Below the pieces are notes generated by a model. It was given only the letters and a program-made list of their open reading frames with translations. It had not been told where the DNA came from and made no database searches. DNA of 64,000 nt. It comes from Sipunculus nudus (taxonomy: Eukaryota > Annelida > Sipuncula > Golfingiida > Sipunculidae). Shown piece after piece: positions 49,456-63,300 of this stretch (position 1 is its first letter; each line of letters starts with the position of its first letter). The translations under genes and the position numbers were made by a program. The stretch lies in NCBI GenBank assembly GCA_026874595.1, contig CM049322.1:1659900-1723899 (forward strand), given 5' to 3'.

Positions 49456-50962
49456 ATGGTTGCAAATCGCCTTTATGGAGACATAGTTCCGTTGCTTACA
49501 TTTTGCTTACGCTTTGCTTATGCTTTGCTTACGAAGAAAACACCACAGAATTTAAACATTTCTCTACAAATACTCACAAATACTACCCATAGGGACACTG
49601 ACTGGTTCACTGGCTACACGATTATACCTGTTGGTGGACAGTACTCTAAATATTAGGGGTCAAATCGTACAATCAAAATCAGAAATAGCTATTACTTCTC
49701 AATTCTAAAAGTGATATAATCTAGTTTAGGGACCCATTTTTCTCTTTTAACCTCAATAATCAAAAGTTTTTTTACCATATTCGACATAAATAGACTGCTG
49801 GGAAGTCTAACATTATATAATTTCTTCGGAAAATGGTCGGAAAACGCATTTATGGAGACATAGTTCCTTTGCTTACACTTTGCTTACGCTTTGCTTATGC
49901 TTTGCTTACGGTGAAAACACCAAAGAACTCAAGCATTTTTCTGCAAATACAGACAAGTATGAACCATAGGGACACAGCCTGGTTCCCTGGCTACACAATA
50001 GTGCCTGTTAGTCATCATGAATCTAAAAATTAAGGGTCAAACCGTTCCATCTAAATCAGAAATTGATAATACTATTAATTTCAAAAAGTGATAATATCGG
50101 GATTAGGGACCCATTCTTCTTTTTTACCTGAATTGATCAACAGTAATGTTCCAAATTCGACATAGATAGACTCTTGGAGAGCCTAATAATATATTATATC
50201 TTCAGAATATGGTTGCAAATCGCCTTTATGGAGACATAGTTCCTTTGCTTACATTTTGCTTACGCTTTGCTTATGCTTTGCTTACGAAGAAAACACCACC
50301 GATTTTAAGCATTATTCTACAAATACTCACAAATACTACCCATAGGGACACAGATTGGTTCACTGGCTACATAATAATACCTGTTAGTGGTCAGTACTCT
50401 AAATATTAGGGGTCAAATCGTACAATCAAAATCAGAAATAGCTATTACTTCTCAATTCTAAAAGTGATATAATCTAATTTAGGGACCCATTTTTCTCTTT
50501 TAACCTCAATAATCAAAAGTTTTTTTACCATATTCGACATAAATAGACTGCTGGGAAGTCTAACATTATATTATTTCTTCGGAAAATGGTCGGAAAACGC
50601 ATTTATGGAGACATAGTTCCTTTGCTTACACTTTGCTTACGCTTTGCTTATGCTTTGCTTACGGTGAAAACACCAAAGAACTCAAGCATTTTTCTGCAAA
50701 TACAGACAAGTATGAACCATAGGGACACAGCCTGGTTCCGTGGCTACACAATAGTGCCTGTTAGTCATCATGAATCTAAAAATTAAGGGTCAAACCGTTA
50801 CATCTAAATCAGAAATAGATAATACTATAAATTTCAAAAAAGTGATAATATCGGGATTAGATACCCATTTTTCTTTTTTACCTGAATTGATCAACAGTTA
50901 TGTTCCAAATTCGACATAAATAGACTCTTGGAGAGCCTAATATTATATTTTATCTTCAGAAT
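49456..50962 (+). repeat. Tetrameric higher-order repeat A1-B4-A3-B3
   Basis: Order: A1 (49456), B4 (49833), A3 (50209), B3 (50586). The spacer before the A3 unit has CAGTAATGTTCC in place of CAGTTATGTTCC. The same tetramer recurs at 53223-54729 and 62256-63762 with that variant, so it is a second, shorter higher-order unit interleaved with the hexamer. Confidence 0.88.
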
Positions 50963-53599
50963 ATGGTTCCAAATCGCCTTTATGGAGACATAGTTCCGTT
51001 GCTTACATTTTGCTTACGCTTTGCTTATGCTTTGCTTACGAAGAAAACACCACAGAATTTAAACATTTCTCTACAAATACTCACAAATACTACCCATAGG
51101 GACACTGACTGGTTCACTGGCTACACGATTATACCTGTTGGTGGACAGTACTCTAAATATTAGGGGTCAAATCGTACAATCAAAATCAGAAATAGCTATT
51201 ACTTCTCAATTCTAAAAGTGATATAATCTAGTTTAGGGACCCATTTTTCTCTTTTAACCTCAATAATCAAAAGTTTTTTTACCATATTCGACATAAATAG
51301 ACTGCTGGGAAGTCTAACATTATATAATTTCTTCGGAAAATGGTCGGAAAACGCATTTATGGAGACATAGTTCCTTTGTTTACACCTTGCTTACGCTTTG
51401 CTTATGCTTTGCTTATGGTGAAAACACCAAAGAACTCAAGCATTTTTCTGCAAATACAGACAAGTATGAACCATAGGGACACAGCCTGGTTCCCTGGCTA
51501 CACAATAGTGCCTGTTAGTCATCATGAATCTAAAAATAAAGGGTCAAACCGTTCTATCTAAATCAGAAATAGATAATACTATAAATTTAAAAAAAAGTGA
51601 TAATATCGGGATTAGATACCCATTTTTCTTTTTTACCTGAATTGATCAACAGTTATGTTCCAAATTCGACATAAATAGACTCTTGGAGAGCCTAATATTA
51701 TATTTTATCTTCAGAATATGGTTGCAAATCGCCTTTATGGAGACAGAGTTCCTTTGCTTACATTTTGCTTACGCTTTGCTTATGCTTTGCTTACGAAGAA
51801 AACACCACAGATTTTAAGCATTTTTCTACAAATACTCACAAATACTACCCATAGGGACACTGACTGGTTCACTGGCTACACGAAAATACCTGTTAGTGTT
51901 CAGTACTCTAAATATTAGGGATCAAATCGTACAATCAAAATCAGAAATAGCTATTACTTCTCAATTCTAAAAGTGATATAATCTAATTTAGGGACCCATT
52001 TTTCTCTTTTAACCTCAATAATCAAAAGTTTTTATACCATATTCGACATAAATAGACTGCTGGGAAGTCTAACATTATATTATTTCTTCGGAAAATGGTC
52101 GGAAAACGCATTTATGGAGAAATAGTTCCTTTGCTTACACTTTGCTTACGCTTTGCTTATGCTTTTCTTACGGTGAAAACACCAAAGAACTCAAGCAATT
52201 TTTTTGAAATACAGACAAGTATGAACCATAGGGACACAGCCTGGTTCCCTGGCTACACAATAGTGCCTGTAAGTCATCACGAATCTAAAAATTAAGGGTC
52301 AAACCGTTCTAACTAAATCAGAAATAGATAATACTATTAATTTCAAAAAGTGATAATATCGAGTTTAGGGAGCCATTTTTCTTTTTTACCTGAAGTGATC
52401 AAAAGTTATGTTCCTTCGACATAGATAGACTCTTGGAGAGCCTAATATTATATTATATCTGCAGAATATGGTTGCAAATCGCCTTTATGGAGACATAGTT
52501 CCGTTGCTTACATTTTGCTTACGCTTTGCTTATGCTTTGCTTACGAAGAAAACACCACCGATTTAAAGCATTATTCTACAAATACTCACAAATACTACCC
52601 ATAGGGACACAGATTGGTTCACTGGCTACATAATAATACCTGTTAGTGATCAGTACTCTAAATATTAGGGGTCAAATCGTACAATCAAAATCAGAAATAG
52701 CTATTACTTCTCAATTCTAAAAGTGATATAATCTAATTTAGGGACCCATTTTTCTCTTTTAACCTCAATAATCAAAAGTTTTTTTTACCATATTCGACAT
52801 AAATAGACTGCTGGGAAGTCTAACATTATATTATTTCTTCGGAAAATGGTCGGAAAACGCATTTATGGAGACATAGTTCCTTTGCTTACACTTTGCTTAC
52901 GCTTTGCTTATGCTTTGCTTACGGTGAAAACACCAAAGAACTCAAGCATTTTTCTGCAAATACAGACAAGTATGAACCATACGGACACAGCCTGGTTCCG
53001 TGGCTACACAATAGTGCCTGTTAGTCATCATGAATCTAAAAATTAAGGGTCAAACCGTTCCATCTAAATCAGAAATAGATAATACTATAAATTTCAAAAA
53101 AGTGATAATATCGGGATTAGATACCCATTTTTCTTTTTTACCTGAATTGATCAACAGTTATGTTCCAAATTCGACATAAATAGACTCTTGGAGAGCCTAA
53201 TATTATATTTTATCTTCAGAATATGGTTCCAAATCGCCTTTATGGAGACATAGTTCCGTTGCTTACATTTTGCTTACGCTTTGCTTATGCTTTGCTTACG
53301 AAGAAAACACCACAGAATTTAAACATTTCTCTACAAATACTCACAAATACTACCCATAGGGACACTGACTGGTTCACTGGCTACACGATTATACCTGTTG
53401 GTGGACAGTACTCTAAATATTAGGGGTCAAATCGTACAATCAAAATCAGAAATAGCTATTACTTCTCAATTCTAAAAGTGATATAATCTAGTTTAGGGAC
53501 CCATTTTTCTCTTTTAACCTCAATAATCAAAAGTTTTTTTACCATATTCGACATAAATAGACTGCTGGGAAGTCTAACATTATATAATTTCTTCGGAAA
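49833..53599 (+). repeat. Decameric higher-order repeat, copy 1 (3767 bp)
   Basis: Order: B4 (49833), A3 (50209), B3 (50586), A1 (50963, ATGGTTCCAAAT), B1 (51340), A2 (51718, GACAGAGTTCC), B2 (52095), A3 with stop (52468), B3 (52846), A1 (53223). Units 50963-53222 are the hexamer, copy 4. Every unit has its partner 3767 bp further on. Private here: CCGATTTAAAGC at 52468, which makes a TAA. Confidence 0.9.
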
Positions 53600-56500
53600 A
53601 TGGTCGGAAAACGCATTTATGGAGACATAGTTCCTTTGCTTACACTTTGCTTACGCTTTGCTTATGCTTTGCTTACGGTGAAAACACCAAAGAACTCAAG
53701 CATTTTTCTGCAAATACAGACAAGTATGAACCATAGGGACACAGCCTGGTTCCCTGGCTACACAATAGTGCCTGTTAGTCATCATGAATCTAAAAATTAA
53801 GGGTCAAACCGTTCCATCTAAATCAGAAATTGATAATACTATTAATTTCAAAAAGTGATAATATCGGGATTAGGGACCCATTCTTCTTTTTTACCTGAAT
53901 TGATCAACAGTAATGTTCCAAATTCGACATAGATAGACTCTTGGAGAGCCTAATAATATATTATATCTTCAGAATATGGTTGCAAATCGCCTTTATGGAG
54001 ACATAGTTCCTTTGCTTACATTTTGCTTACGCTTTGCTTATGCTTTGCTTACGAAGAAAACACCACCGATTTTAAGCATTATTCTACAAATACTCACAAA
54101 TACTACCCATAGGGACACAGATTGGTTCACTGGCTACATAATAATACCTGTTAGTGGTCAGTACTCTAAATATTAGGGGTCAAATCGTACAATCAAAATC
54201 AGAAATAGCTATTACTTCTCAATTCTAAAAGTGATATAATCTAATTTAGGGACCCATTTTTCTCTTTTAACCTCAATAATCAAAAGTTTTTTTACCATAT
54301 TCGACATAAATAGACTGCTGGGAAGTCTAACATTATATTATTTCTTCGGAAAATGGTCGGAAAACGCATTTATGGAGACATAGTTCCTTTGCTTACACTT
54401 TGCTTACGCTTTGCTTATGCTTTGCTTACGGTGAAAACACCAAAGAACTCAAGCATTATTCTGCAAATACAGACAAGTATGAACCATAGGGACACAGCCT
54501 GGTTCCGTGGCTACACAATAGTGCCTGTTAGTCATCATGAATCTAAAAATTAAGGGTCAAACCGTTACATCTAAATCAGAAATAGATAATACTATAAATT
54601 TCAAAAAAGTGATAATATCGGGATTAGATACCCATTTTTCTTTTTTACCTGAATTGATCAACAGTTATGTTCCAAATTCGACATAAATAGACTCTTGGAG
54701 AGCCTAATATTATATTTTATCTTCAGAATATGGTTCCAAATCGCCTTTATGGAGACATAGTTCCGTTGCTTACATTTTGCTTACGCTTTGCTTATGCTTT
54801 GCTTACGAAGAAAACACCACAGAATTTAAACATTTCTCTACAAATACTCACAAATACTACCCATAGGGACACTGACTGGTTCACTGGCTACACGATTATA
54901 CCTGTTGGTGGACAGTACTCTAAATATTAGGGGTCAAATCGTACAATCAAAATCAGAAATAGCTATTACTTCTCAATTCTAAAAGTGATATAATCTAGTT
55001 TAGGGACCCATTTTTCTCTTTTAACCTCAATAATCAAAAGTTTTTTTACCATATTCGACATAAATAGACTGCTGGGAAGTCTAACATTATATAATTTCTT
55101 CGGAAAATGGTCGGAAAACGCATTTATGGAGACATAGTTCCTTTGTTTACACCTTGCTTACGCTTTGCTTATGCTTTGCTTATGGTGAAAACACCAAAGA
55201 ACTCAAGCATTTTTCTGCAAATACAGACAAGTATGAACCATAGGGACACAGCCTGGTTCCCTGGCTACACAATAGTGCCTGTTAGTCATCATGAATCTAA
55301 AAATAAAGGGTCAAACCGTTCTATCTAAATCAGAAATAGATAATACTATAAATTTAAAAAAAAGTGATAATATCGGGATTAGATACCCATTTTTCTTTTT
55401 TACCTGAATTGATCAACAGTTATGTTCCAAATTCGACATAAATAGACTCTTGGAGAGCCTAATATTATATTTTATCTTCAGAATATGGTTGCAAATCGCC
55501 TTTATGGAGACAGAGTTCCTTTGCTTACATTTTGCTTACGCTTTGCTTATGCTTTGCTTACGAAGAAAACACCACAGATTTTAAGCATTTTTCTACAAAT
55601 ACTCACAAATACTACCCATAGGGACACTGACTGGTTCACTGGCTACACGAAAATACCTGTTAGTGTTCAGTACTCTAAATATTAGGGATCAAATCGTACA
55701 ATCAAAATCAGAAATAGCTATTACTTCTCAATTCTAAAAGTGATATAATCTAATTTAGGGACCCATTTTTCTCTTTTAACCTCAATAATCAAAAGTTTTT
55801 ATACCATATTCGACATAAATAGACTGCTGGGAAGTCTAACATTATATTATTTCTTCGGAAAATGGTCGGAAAACGCATTTATGGAGAAATAGTTCCTTTG
55901 CTTACACTTTGCTTACGCTTTGCTTATGCTTTTCTTACGGTGAAAACACCAAAGAACTCAAGCAATTTTTTTGAAATACAGACAAGTATGAACCATAGGG
56001 ACACAGCCTGGTTCCCTGGCTACACAATAGTGCCTGTAAGTCATCACGAATCTAAAAATTAAGGGTCAAACCGTTCTAACTAAATCAGAAATAGATAATA
56101 CTATTAATTTCAAAAAGTGATAATATCGAGTTTAGGGAGCCATTTTTCTTTTTTACCTGAAGTGATCAAAAGTTATGTTCCTTCGACATAGATAGACTCT
56201 TGGAGAGCCTAATAATATATTATATCTTCAGAATATGGTTGCAAATCGCCTTTATGGAGACATAGTTCCTTTGCTTACATTTTGCTTACGCTTTGCTTAT
56301 GCTTTGCTTACGAAGAAAACACCACCGATTTTAAGCATTATTCTACAAATACTCACAAATACTACCCATAGGGACACAGATTGGTTCACTGGCTACATAA
56401 TAATACCTGTTAGTGGTCAGTACTCTAAATATTAGGGGTCAAATCGTACAATCAAAATCAGAAATAGCTATTACTTCTCAATTCTAAAAGTGATATAATC

Positions 56501-57365
56501 TAATTTAGGGACCCATTTTTCTCTTTTAACCTCAATAATCAAAAGTTTTTTTACCATATTCGACATAAATAGACTGCTGGGAAGTCTAACATTATATTAT
56601 TTCTTCGGAAAATGGTCGGAAAACGCATTTATGGAGACATAGTTCCTTTGCTTACACTTTGCTTACGCTTTGCTTATGCTTTGCTTACGGTGAAAACACC
56701 AAAGAACTCAAGCATTATTCTGCAAATACAGACAAGTATGAACCATAGGGACACAGCCTGGTTCCGTGGCTACACAATAGTGCCTGTTAGTCATCATGAA
56801 TCTAAAAATTAAGGGTCAAACCGTTACATCTAAATCAGAAATAGATAATACTATAAATTTCAAAAAAGTGATAATATCGGGATTAGATACCCATTTTTCT
56901 TTTTTACCTGAATTGATCAACAGTTATGTTCCAAATTCGACATAAATAGACTCTTGGAGAGCCTAATATTATATTTTATCTTCAGAATATGGTTCCAAAT
57001 CGCCTTTATGGAGACATAGTTCCGTTGCTTACATTTTGCTTACGCTTTGCTTATGCTTTGCTTACGAAGAAAACACCACAGAATTTAAACATTTCTCTAC
57101 AAATACTCACAAATACTACCCATAGGGACACTGACTGGTTCACTGGCTACACGATTATACCTGTTGGTGGACAGTACTCTAAATATTAGGGGTCAAATCG
57201 TACAATCAAAATCAGAAATAGCTATTACTTCTCAATTCTAAAAGTGATATAATCTAGTTTAGGGACCCATTTTTCTCTTTTAACCTCAATAATCAAAAGT
57301 TTTTTTACCATATTCGACATAAATAGACTGCTGGGAAGTCTAACATTATATAATTTCTTCGGAAA
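53600..57365 (+). repeat. Decameric higher-order repeat, copy 2
   Basis: Order: B4 (53600), A3 (53976), B3 (54353), A1 (54730), B1 (55107), A2 (55485), B2 (55862), A3 (56235), B3 (56612), A1 (56989). It differs from copy 1 by few bases. B3 units at 54353 and 56612 share GCATTATTCTGC. The A3 unit at 56235 has the TAATAATATATTATATCTTC spacer end, not the TATTATATCTGCAG form of its counterpart. Units 54730-56988 are hexamer copy 5. Confidence 0.9.
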
Positions 57366-59248
57366 ATGGTCGGAAAACGCATTTATGGAGACATAGTTCC
57401 TTTGTTTACACCTTGCTTACGCTTTGCTTATGCTTTGCTTATGGTGAAAACACCAAAGAACTCAAGCATTTTTCTGCAAATACAGACAAGTATGAACCAT
57501 AGGGACACAGCCTGGTTCCCTGGCTACACAATAGTGCCTGTTAGTCATCATGAATCTAAAAATAAAGGGTCAAACCGTTCTATCTAAATCAGAAATAGAT
57601 AATACTATAAATTTAAAAAAAAGTGATAATATCGGGATTAGATACCCATTTTTCTTTTTTACCTGAATTGATCAACAGTTATGTTCCAAATTCGACATAA
57701 ATAGACTCTTGGAGAGCCTAATATTATATTTTATCTTCAGAATATGGTTGCAAATCGCCTTTATGGAGACAGAGTTCCTTTGCTTACATTTTGCTTACGC
57801 TTTGCTTATGCTTTGCTTACGAAGAAAACACCACAGATTTTAAGCATTTTTCTACAAATACTCACAAATACTACCCATAGGGACACTGACTGGTTCACTG
57901 GCTACACGAAAATACCTGTTAGTGTTCAGTACTCTAAATATTAGGGATCAAATCGTACAATCAAAATCAGAAATAGCTATTACTTCTCAATTCTAAAAGT
58001 GATATAATCTAATTTAGGGACCCATTTTTCTCTTTTAACCTCAATAATCAAAAGTTTTTATACCATATTCGACATAAATAGACTGCTGGGAAGTCTAACA
58101 TTATATTATTTCTTCGGAAAATGGTCGGAAAACGCATTTATGGAGAAATAGTTCCTTTGCTTACACTTTGCTTACGCTTTGCTTATGCTTTTCTTACGGT
58201 GAAAACACCAAAGAACTCAAGCAATTTTTTTGAAATACAGACAAGTATGAACCATAGGGACACAGCCTGGTTCCCTGGCTACACAATAGTGCCTGTAAGT
58301 CATCACGAATCTAAAAATTAAGGGTCAAACCGTTCTAACTAAATCAGAAATAGATAATACTATTAATTTCAAAAAGTGATAATATCGAGTTTAGGGAGCC
58401 ATTTTTCTTTTTTACCTGAAGTGATCAAAAGTTATGTTCCTTCGACATAGATAGACTCTTGGAGAGCCTAATATTATATTATATCTGCAGAATATGGTTG
58501 CAAATCGCCTTTATGGAGACATAGTTCCGTTGCTTACATTTTGCTTACGCTTTGCTTATGCTTTGCTTACGAAGAAAACACCACCGATTTTAAGCATTAT
58601 TCTACAAATACTCACAAATACTACCCATAGGGACACAGATTGGTTCACTGGCTACATAATAATACCTGTTAGTGATCAGTACTCTAAATATTAGGGGTCA
58701 AATCGTACAATCAAAATCAGAAATAGCTATTACTTCTCAATTCTAAAAGTGATATAATCTAATTTAGGGACCCATTTTTCTCTTTTAACCTCAATAATCA
58801 AAAGTTTTTTTTACCATATTCGACATAAATAGACTGCTGGGAAGTCTAACATTATATTATTTCTTCGGAAAATGGTCGGAAAACGCATTTATGGAGACAT
58901 AGTTCCTTTGCTTACACTTTGCTTACGCTTTGCTTATGCTTTGCTTACGGTGAAAACACCAAAGAACTCAAGCATTTTTCTGCAAATACAGACAAGTATG
59001 AACCATACGGACACAGCCTGGTTCCGTGGCTACACAATAGTGCCTGTTAGTCATCATGAATCTAAAAATTAAGGGTCAAACCGTTCCATCTAAATCAGAA
59101 ATAGATAATACTATAAATTTCAAAAAAGTGATAATATCGGGATTAGATACCCATTTTTCTTTTTTACCTGAATTGATCAACAGTTATGTTCCAAATTCGA
59201 CATAAATAGACTCTTGGAGAGCCTAATATTATATTTTATCTTCAGAAT
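56989..59248 (+). repeat. Hexameric higher-order repeat, copy 6
   Basis: Order: A1 (56989), B1 (57366), A2 (57744), B2 (58121), A3 (58494), B3 (58872), 2260 bp, each 2259-2260 bp from its partner in the hexamer at 54730. The A3 unit has AGTGATCAG, shared only with 52468, and the B3 unit has CATACGGAC like 52846. It therefore resembles the hexamer 6026 bp to its left (50963) at its right end and the adjacent one at its left end. Confidence 0.88.
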
Positions 59249-60375
59249 ATGGTTCCAAATCGCCTTTATGGAGACATAGTTCCGTTGCTTACATTTTGCT
59301 TACGCTTTGCTTATGCTTTGCTTACGAAGAAAACACCACAGAATTTAAACATTTCTCTACAAATACTCACAAATACTACCCATAGGGACACTGACTGGTT
59401 CACTGGCTACACGATTATACCTGTTGGTGGACAGTACTCTAAATATTAGGGGTCAAATCGTATAATCAAAATCAGAAATAGCTATTACTTCTCAATTCTA
59501 AAAGTGATATAATCTAGTTTAGGGACCCATTTTTCTCTTTTAACCTCAATAATCAAAAGTTTTTTACCATATTCGACATAAATAGACTGCTGGGAAGTCT
59601 AACATTATATAATTTCTTCTGAAAATGGTCGGAAAACGCATTTATGGAGACATAGTTCCTTTGTTTACACCTTGCTTACGCTTTGCTTATGCTTTGCTTA
59701 TGGTGAAAACACCAAAGAACTCAAGCATTTTTCTGCAAATACAGACAAGTATGAACCATAGGGACACAGCCTGGTTCCCTGGCTACACAATAGTGCCTGT
59801 TAGTCATCATGATTCTAAAAATAAAGGGTCAAACCGTTCTATCTAAATCAGAAATAGATAATACTATTAATTTCAAAAAGTGATAATATCGAGTTTTAGA
59901 TACCCATTTTTCTTTTTTACCTGAATTGATTAACAGTTATGTTCCTTCGACATAGATAGACTCTTGGAGAGCCTAATATTATATTATACCTTCAGAATAT
60001 GGTTGCAAATCTCCTTTATGGAGACATAGTTCCTTTGCTTACATTTTGCTTACGCTTTGCTTATGCTTTGCTTACGAAGAAAACACCACAGATTTTAAGC
60101 ATTTTTCTACAAATACTCACAAATACTACCCATAGGGACACAGAATGGTTCACTGGCTACACGAAAATACCTGTTAGTGGTCAGTACTCTAAATATTAGG
60201 GGTCAAATCGTACAATCAAAATCAGAAATAGCTATTACTTCTCAATTCTAAAAGTGATATAATCTAATTTAGGGACCCATTTTTCTCTTTTAACCTCAAC
60301 AATCAAAAGTTTTTATACCATATTCGACATAAATAGACTGCTGGGAAGTCTAACATTATATTATTTCTTCGGAAA
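59249..60375 (+). repeat. A1-B1-A5 trimer at the end of the 13.5 kb copy
   Basis: A1 (59249), B1 (59625) and A5 (59999) carry CGTATAATC, CATGATTCT and the spacer GAGTTTTAGATACC. The same combination is found 56852 bp to the left, at 2397-3350. The A5 unit has a private GACACAGAATGG. Confidence 0.82.
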
Positions 60376-63300
60376 ATGGTCGCAAAACGCATTTATGGAG
60401 ACATAGTTCCTTTGCTTACACTTTGCTTAAGCTTTGCTTATGCTTTTATTACGGTGAAAACACCAAAGAACTCAAGCAATTTTTTGGAAATACAGACAAG
60501 TATGAACCATAGGGACACAGCCTGGTTCCCTGGCTACACAATAGTGCCTGTTAGTCATCACAAATCTAAAAATTAAGGGTCAAACCGTTCTATCTAATTC
60601 AGAAATAGATAATACTATTAATTTCAAAAAGTGATAATATTGAGTTTAGGTAGCCATTTTTCTTTTTTACCTCAATTGTTCAACAGTTATGTTCCTTCGA
60701 CATAGATAGACTCTTGGAGAGCCTAATATTATATTATATCTTCAGAATATGGTTGCAAATCGCCTTTATGGAGACATAGTTCCTTTGCTTACATTTTGCT
60801 TACGCTTTGCTTATGCTTTGCTTACGAAGAAAATACCACCGATTTTAAGCATTATTCTACAAATACTCACAAATACTACCCTTAGGGACACAGACTGTTT
60901 CACTGGCTACATAATAATACCTGTTAGTGGTCAGTACTCTAAATATTAGGGGTCAAATCGTACAATCAAAATCAGAAATAGCTATTACTTCTCAATTCTA
61001 AAAGTGATATAATCTAGTTTAGGGACCCATTTTTCTCTTTTAACCTCCATAATCAAAAGTTTTTTTACCATATTCGACATAAATAGACTGCTGGGAAGTC
61101 TAACATTATATAATTTCTTCGGAAAATGGTCGGAAAACGCATTTATGGAGACATAGTTCCTTTGTTTACACCTTGCTTACGCTTTGCTTATGCTTTGCTT
61201 ATGGTGAAAACACCAAAGAACTCAAGCATTTTTCTGCAAATACAGACAAGTATGAACCATAGGGACACAGCCTGGTTCCCTGGCTACACAATAGTGCCTG
61301 TTAGTCATCATGAATCTAAAAATTAAGGGTCAAACCGTTCCATCTAAATCAGAAATTGATAATACTATTAATTTCAAAAAGTGATAATATCGGGATTAGG
61401 GACCCATTCTTCTTTTTTACCTGAATTGATCAACAGTTATGTTCCAAATTCGACATAGATAGACTCTTGGAGAGCCTAATAATATATTATATCTTCAGAA
61501 TATGGTTGCAAATCGCCTTTATGGAGACATAGTTCCTTTGCTTACATTTTGCTTACGCTTTGCTTATGCTTTGCTTACGAAGAAAACACCACCGATTTTA
61601 AGCATTATTCTACAAATACTCACAAATACTACCCATAGGGACACAGATTGGTTCACTGGCTACATAATAATACCTGTTAGTGGTCAGTACTCTAAATATT
61701 AGGGGTCAAATCGTACAATCAAAATCAGAAATAGCTATTACTTCTCAATTCTAAAAGTGATATAATCTAATTTAGGGACCCATTTTTCTCTTTTAACCTC
61801 AATAATCAAAAGTTTTTTTACCATATTCGACATAAATAGACTGCTGGGAAGTCTAACATTATATTATTTCTTCGGAAAATGGTCGGAAAACGCATTTATG
61901 GAGACATAGTTCCTTTGCTTACACTTTGCTTACGCTTTGCTTATGCTTTGCTTACGGTGAAAACACCAAAGAACTCAAGCATTTTTCTGCAAATACAGAC
62001 AAGTATGAACCATAGGGACACAGCCTGGTTCCGTGGCTACACAATAGTGCCTGGTAGTCATCATGAATCTAAAAATTAAGGGTCAAACCGTTACATCTAA
62101 ATCAGAAATAGATAATACTATAAATTTAAAAAAAGTGATAATATCGGGATTAGATACCCATTTTTCTTTTTTACCTGAATTGATCAACAGTTATGTTCCA
62201 AATTCGACATAAATAGACTCTTGGAGAGCCTAATATTATATTTTATCTTCAGAATATGGTTGCAAATCGCCTTTATGGAGACATAGTTCCGTTGCTTACA
62301 TTTTGCTTACGCTTTGCTTATGCTTTGCTTACGAAGAAAACACCACAGAATTTAAACATTTCTCTACAAATACTCACAAATACTACCCATAGGGACACTG
62401 ACTGGTTCACTGGCTACACGATTATACCTGTTGGTGGACAGTACTCTAAATATTAGGGGTCAAATCGTACAATCAAAATCAGAAATAGCTATTACTTCTC
62501 AATTCTAAAAGTGATATAATCTAGTTTAGGGACCCATTTTTCTCTTTTAACCTCAATAATCAAAAGTTTTTTTACCATATTCGACATAAATAGACTGCTG
62601 GGAAGTCTAACATTATATAATTTCTTCGGAAAATGGTCGGAAAACGCATTTATGGAGACATAGTTCCTTTGCTTACACTTTGCTTACGCTTTGCTTATGC
62701 TTTGCTTACGGTGAAAACACCAAAGAACTCAAGCATTTTTCTGCAAATACAGACAAGTATGAACCATAGGGACACAGCCTGGTTCCCTGGCTACACAATA
62801 GTGCCTGTTAGTCATCATGAATCTAAAAATTAAGGGTCAAACCGTTCCATCTAAATCAGAAATTGATAATACTATTAATTTCAAAAAGTGATAATATCGG
62901 GATTAGGGACCCATTCTTCTTTTTTACCTGAATTGATCAACAGTAATGTTCCAAATTCGACATAGATAGACTCTTGGAGAGCCTAATAATATATTATATC
63001 TTCAGAATATGGTTGCAAATCGCCTTTATGGAGACATAGTTCCTTTGCTTACATTTTGCTTACGCTTTGCTTATGCTTTGCTTACGAAGAAAACACCACC
63101 GATTTTAAGCATTATTCTACAAATACTCACAAATACTACCCATAGGGACACAGATTGGTTCACTGGCTACATAATAATACCTGTTAGTGGTCAGTACTCT
63201 AAATATTAGGGGTCAAATCGTACAATCAAAATCAGAAATAGCTATTACTTCTCAATTCTAAAAGTGATATAATCTAATTTAGGGACCCATTTTTCTCTTT

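Larger units (their letters stand above)
46825..60375 (+). repeat. Second large duplication, copy 1 (36 units, 13551 bp)
   Basis: It opens with B5 (46825, private GGTCGCAAAACGC, TTAAGCTTTGC and CACAAATCT), A3 (47198), B2 with frameshift (47575), A1 (47949), B1 (48326), A3 (48702), B3 (49079, GCCTGGTAGTC), then the regular higher-order section from 49456, and ends with A1 (59249), B1 (59625) and A5 (59999). The same opening series begins again at 60376. Corresponding units lie 13551 bp apart at the start and 12800 bp apart from 48326 on. Confidence 0.9.
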
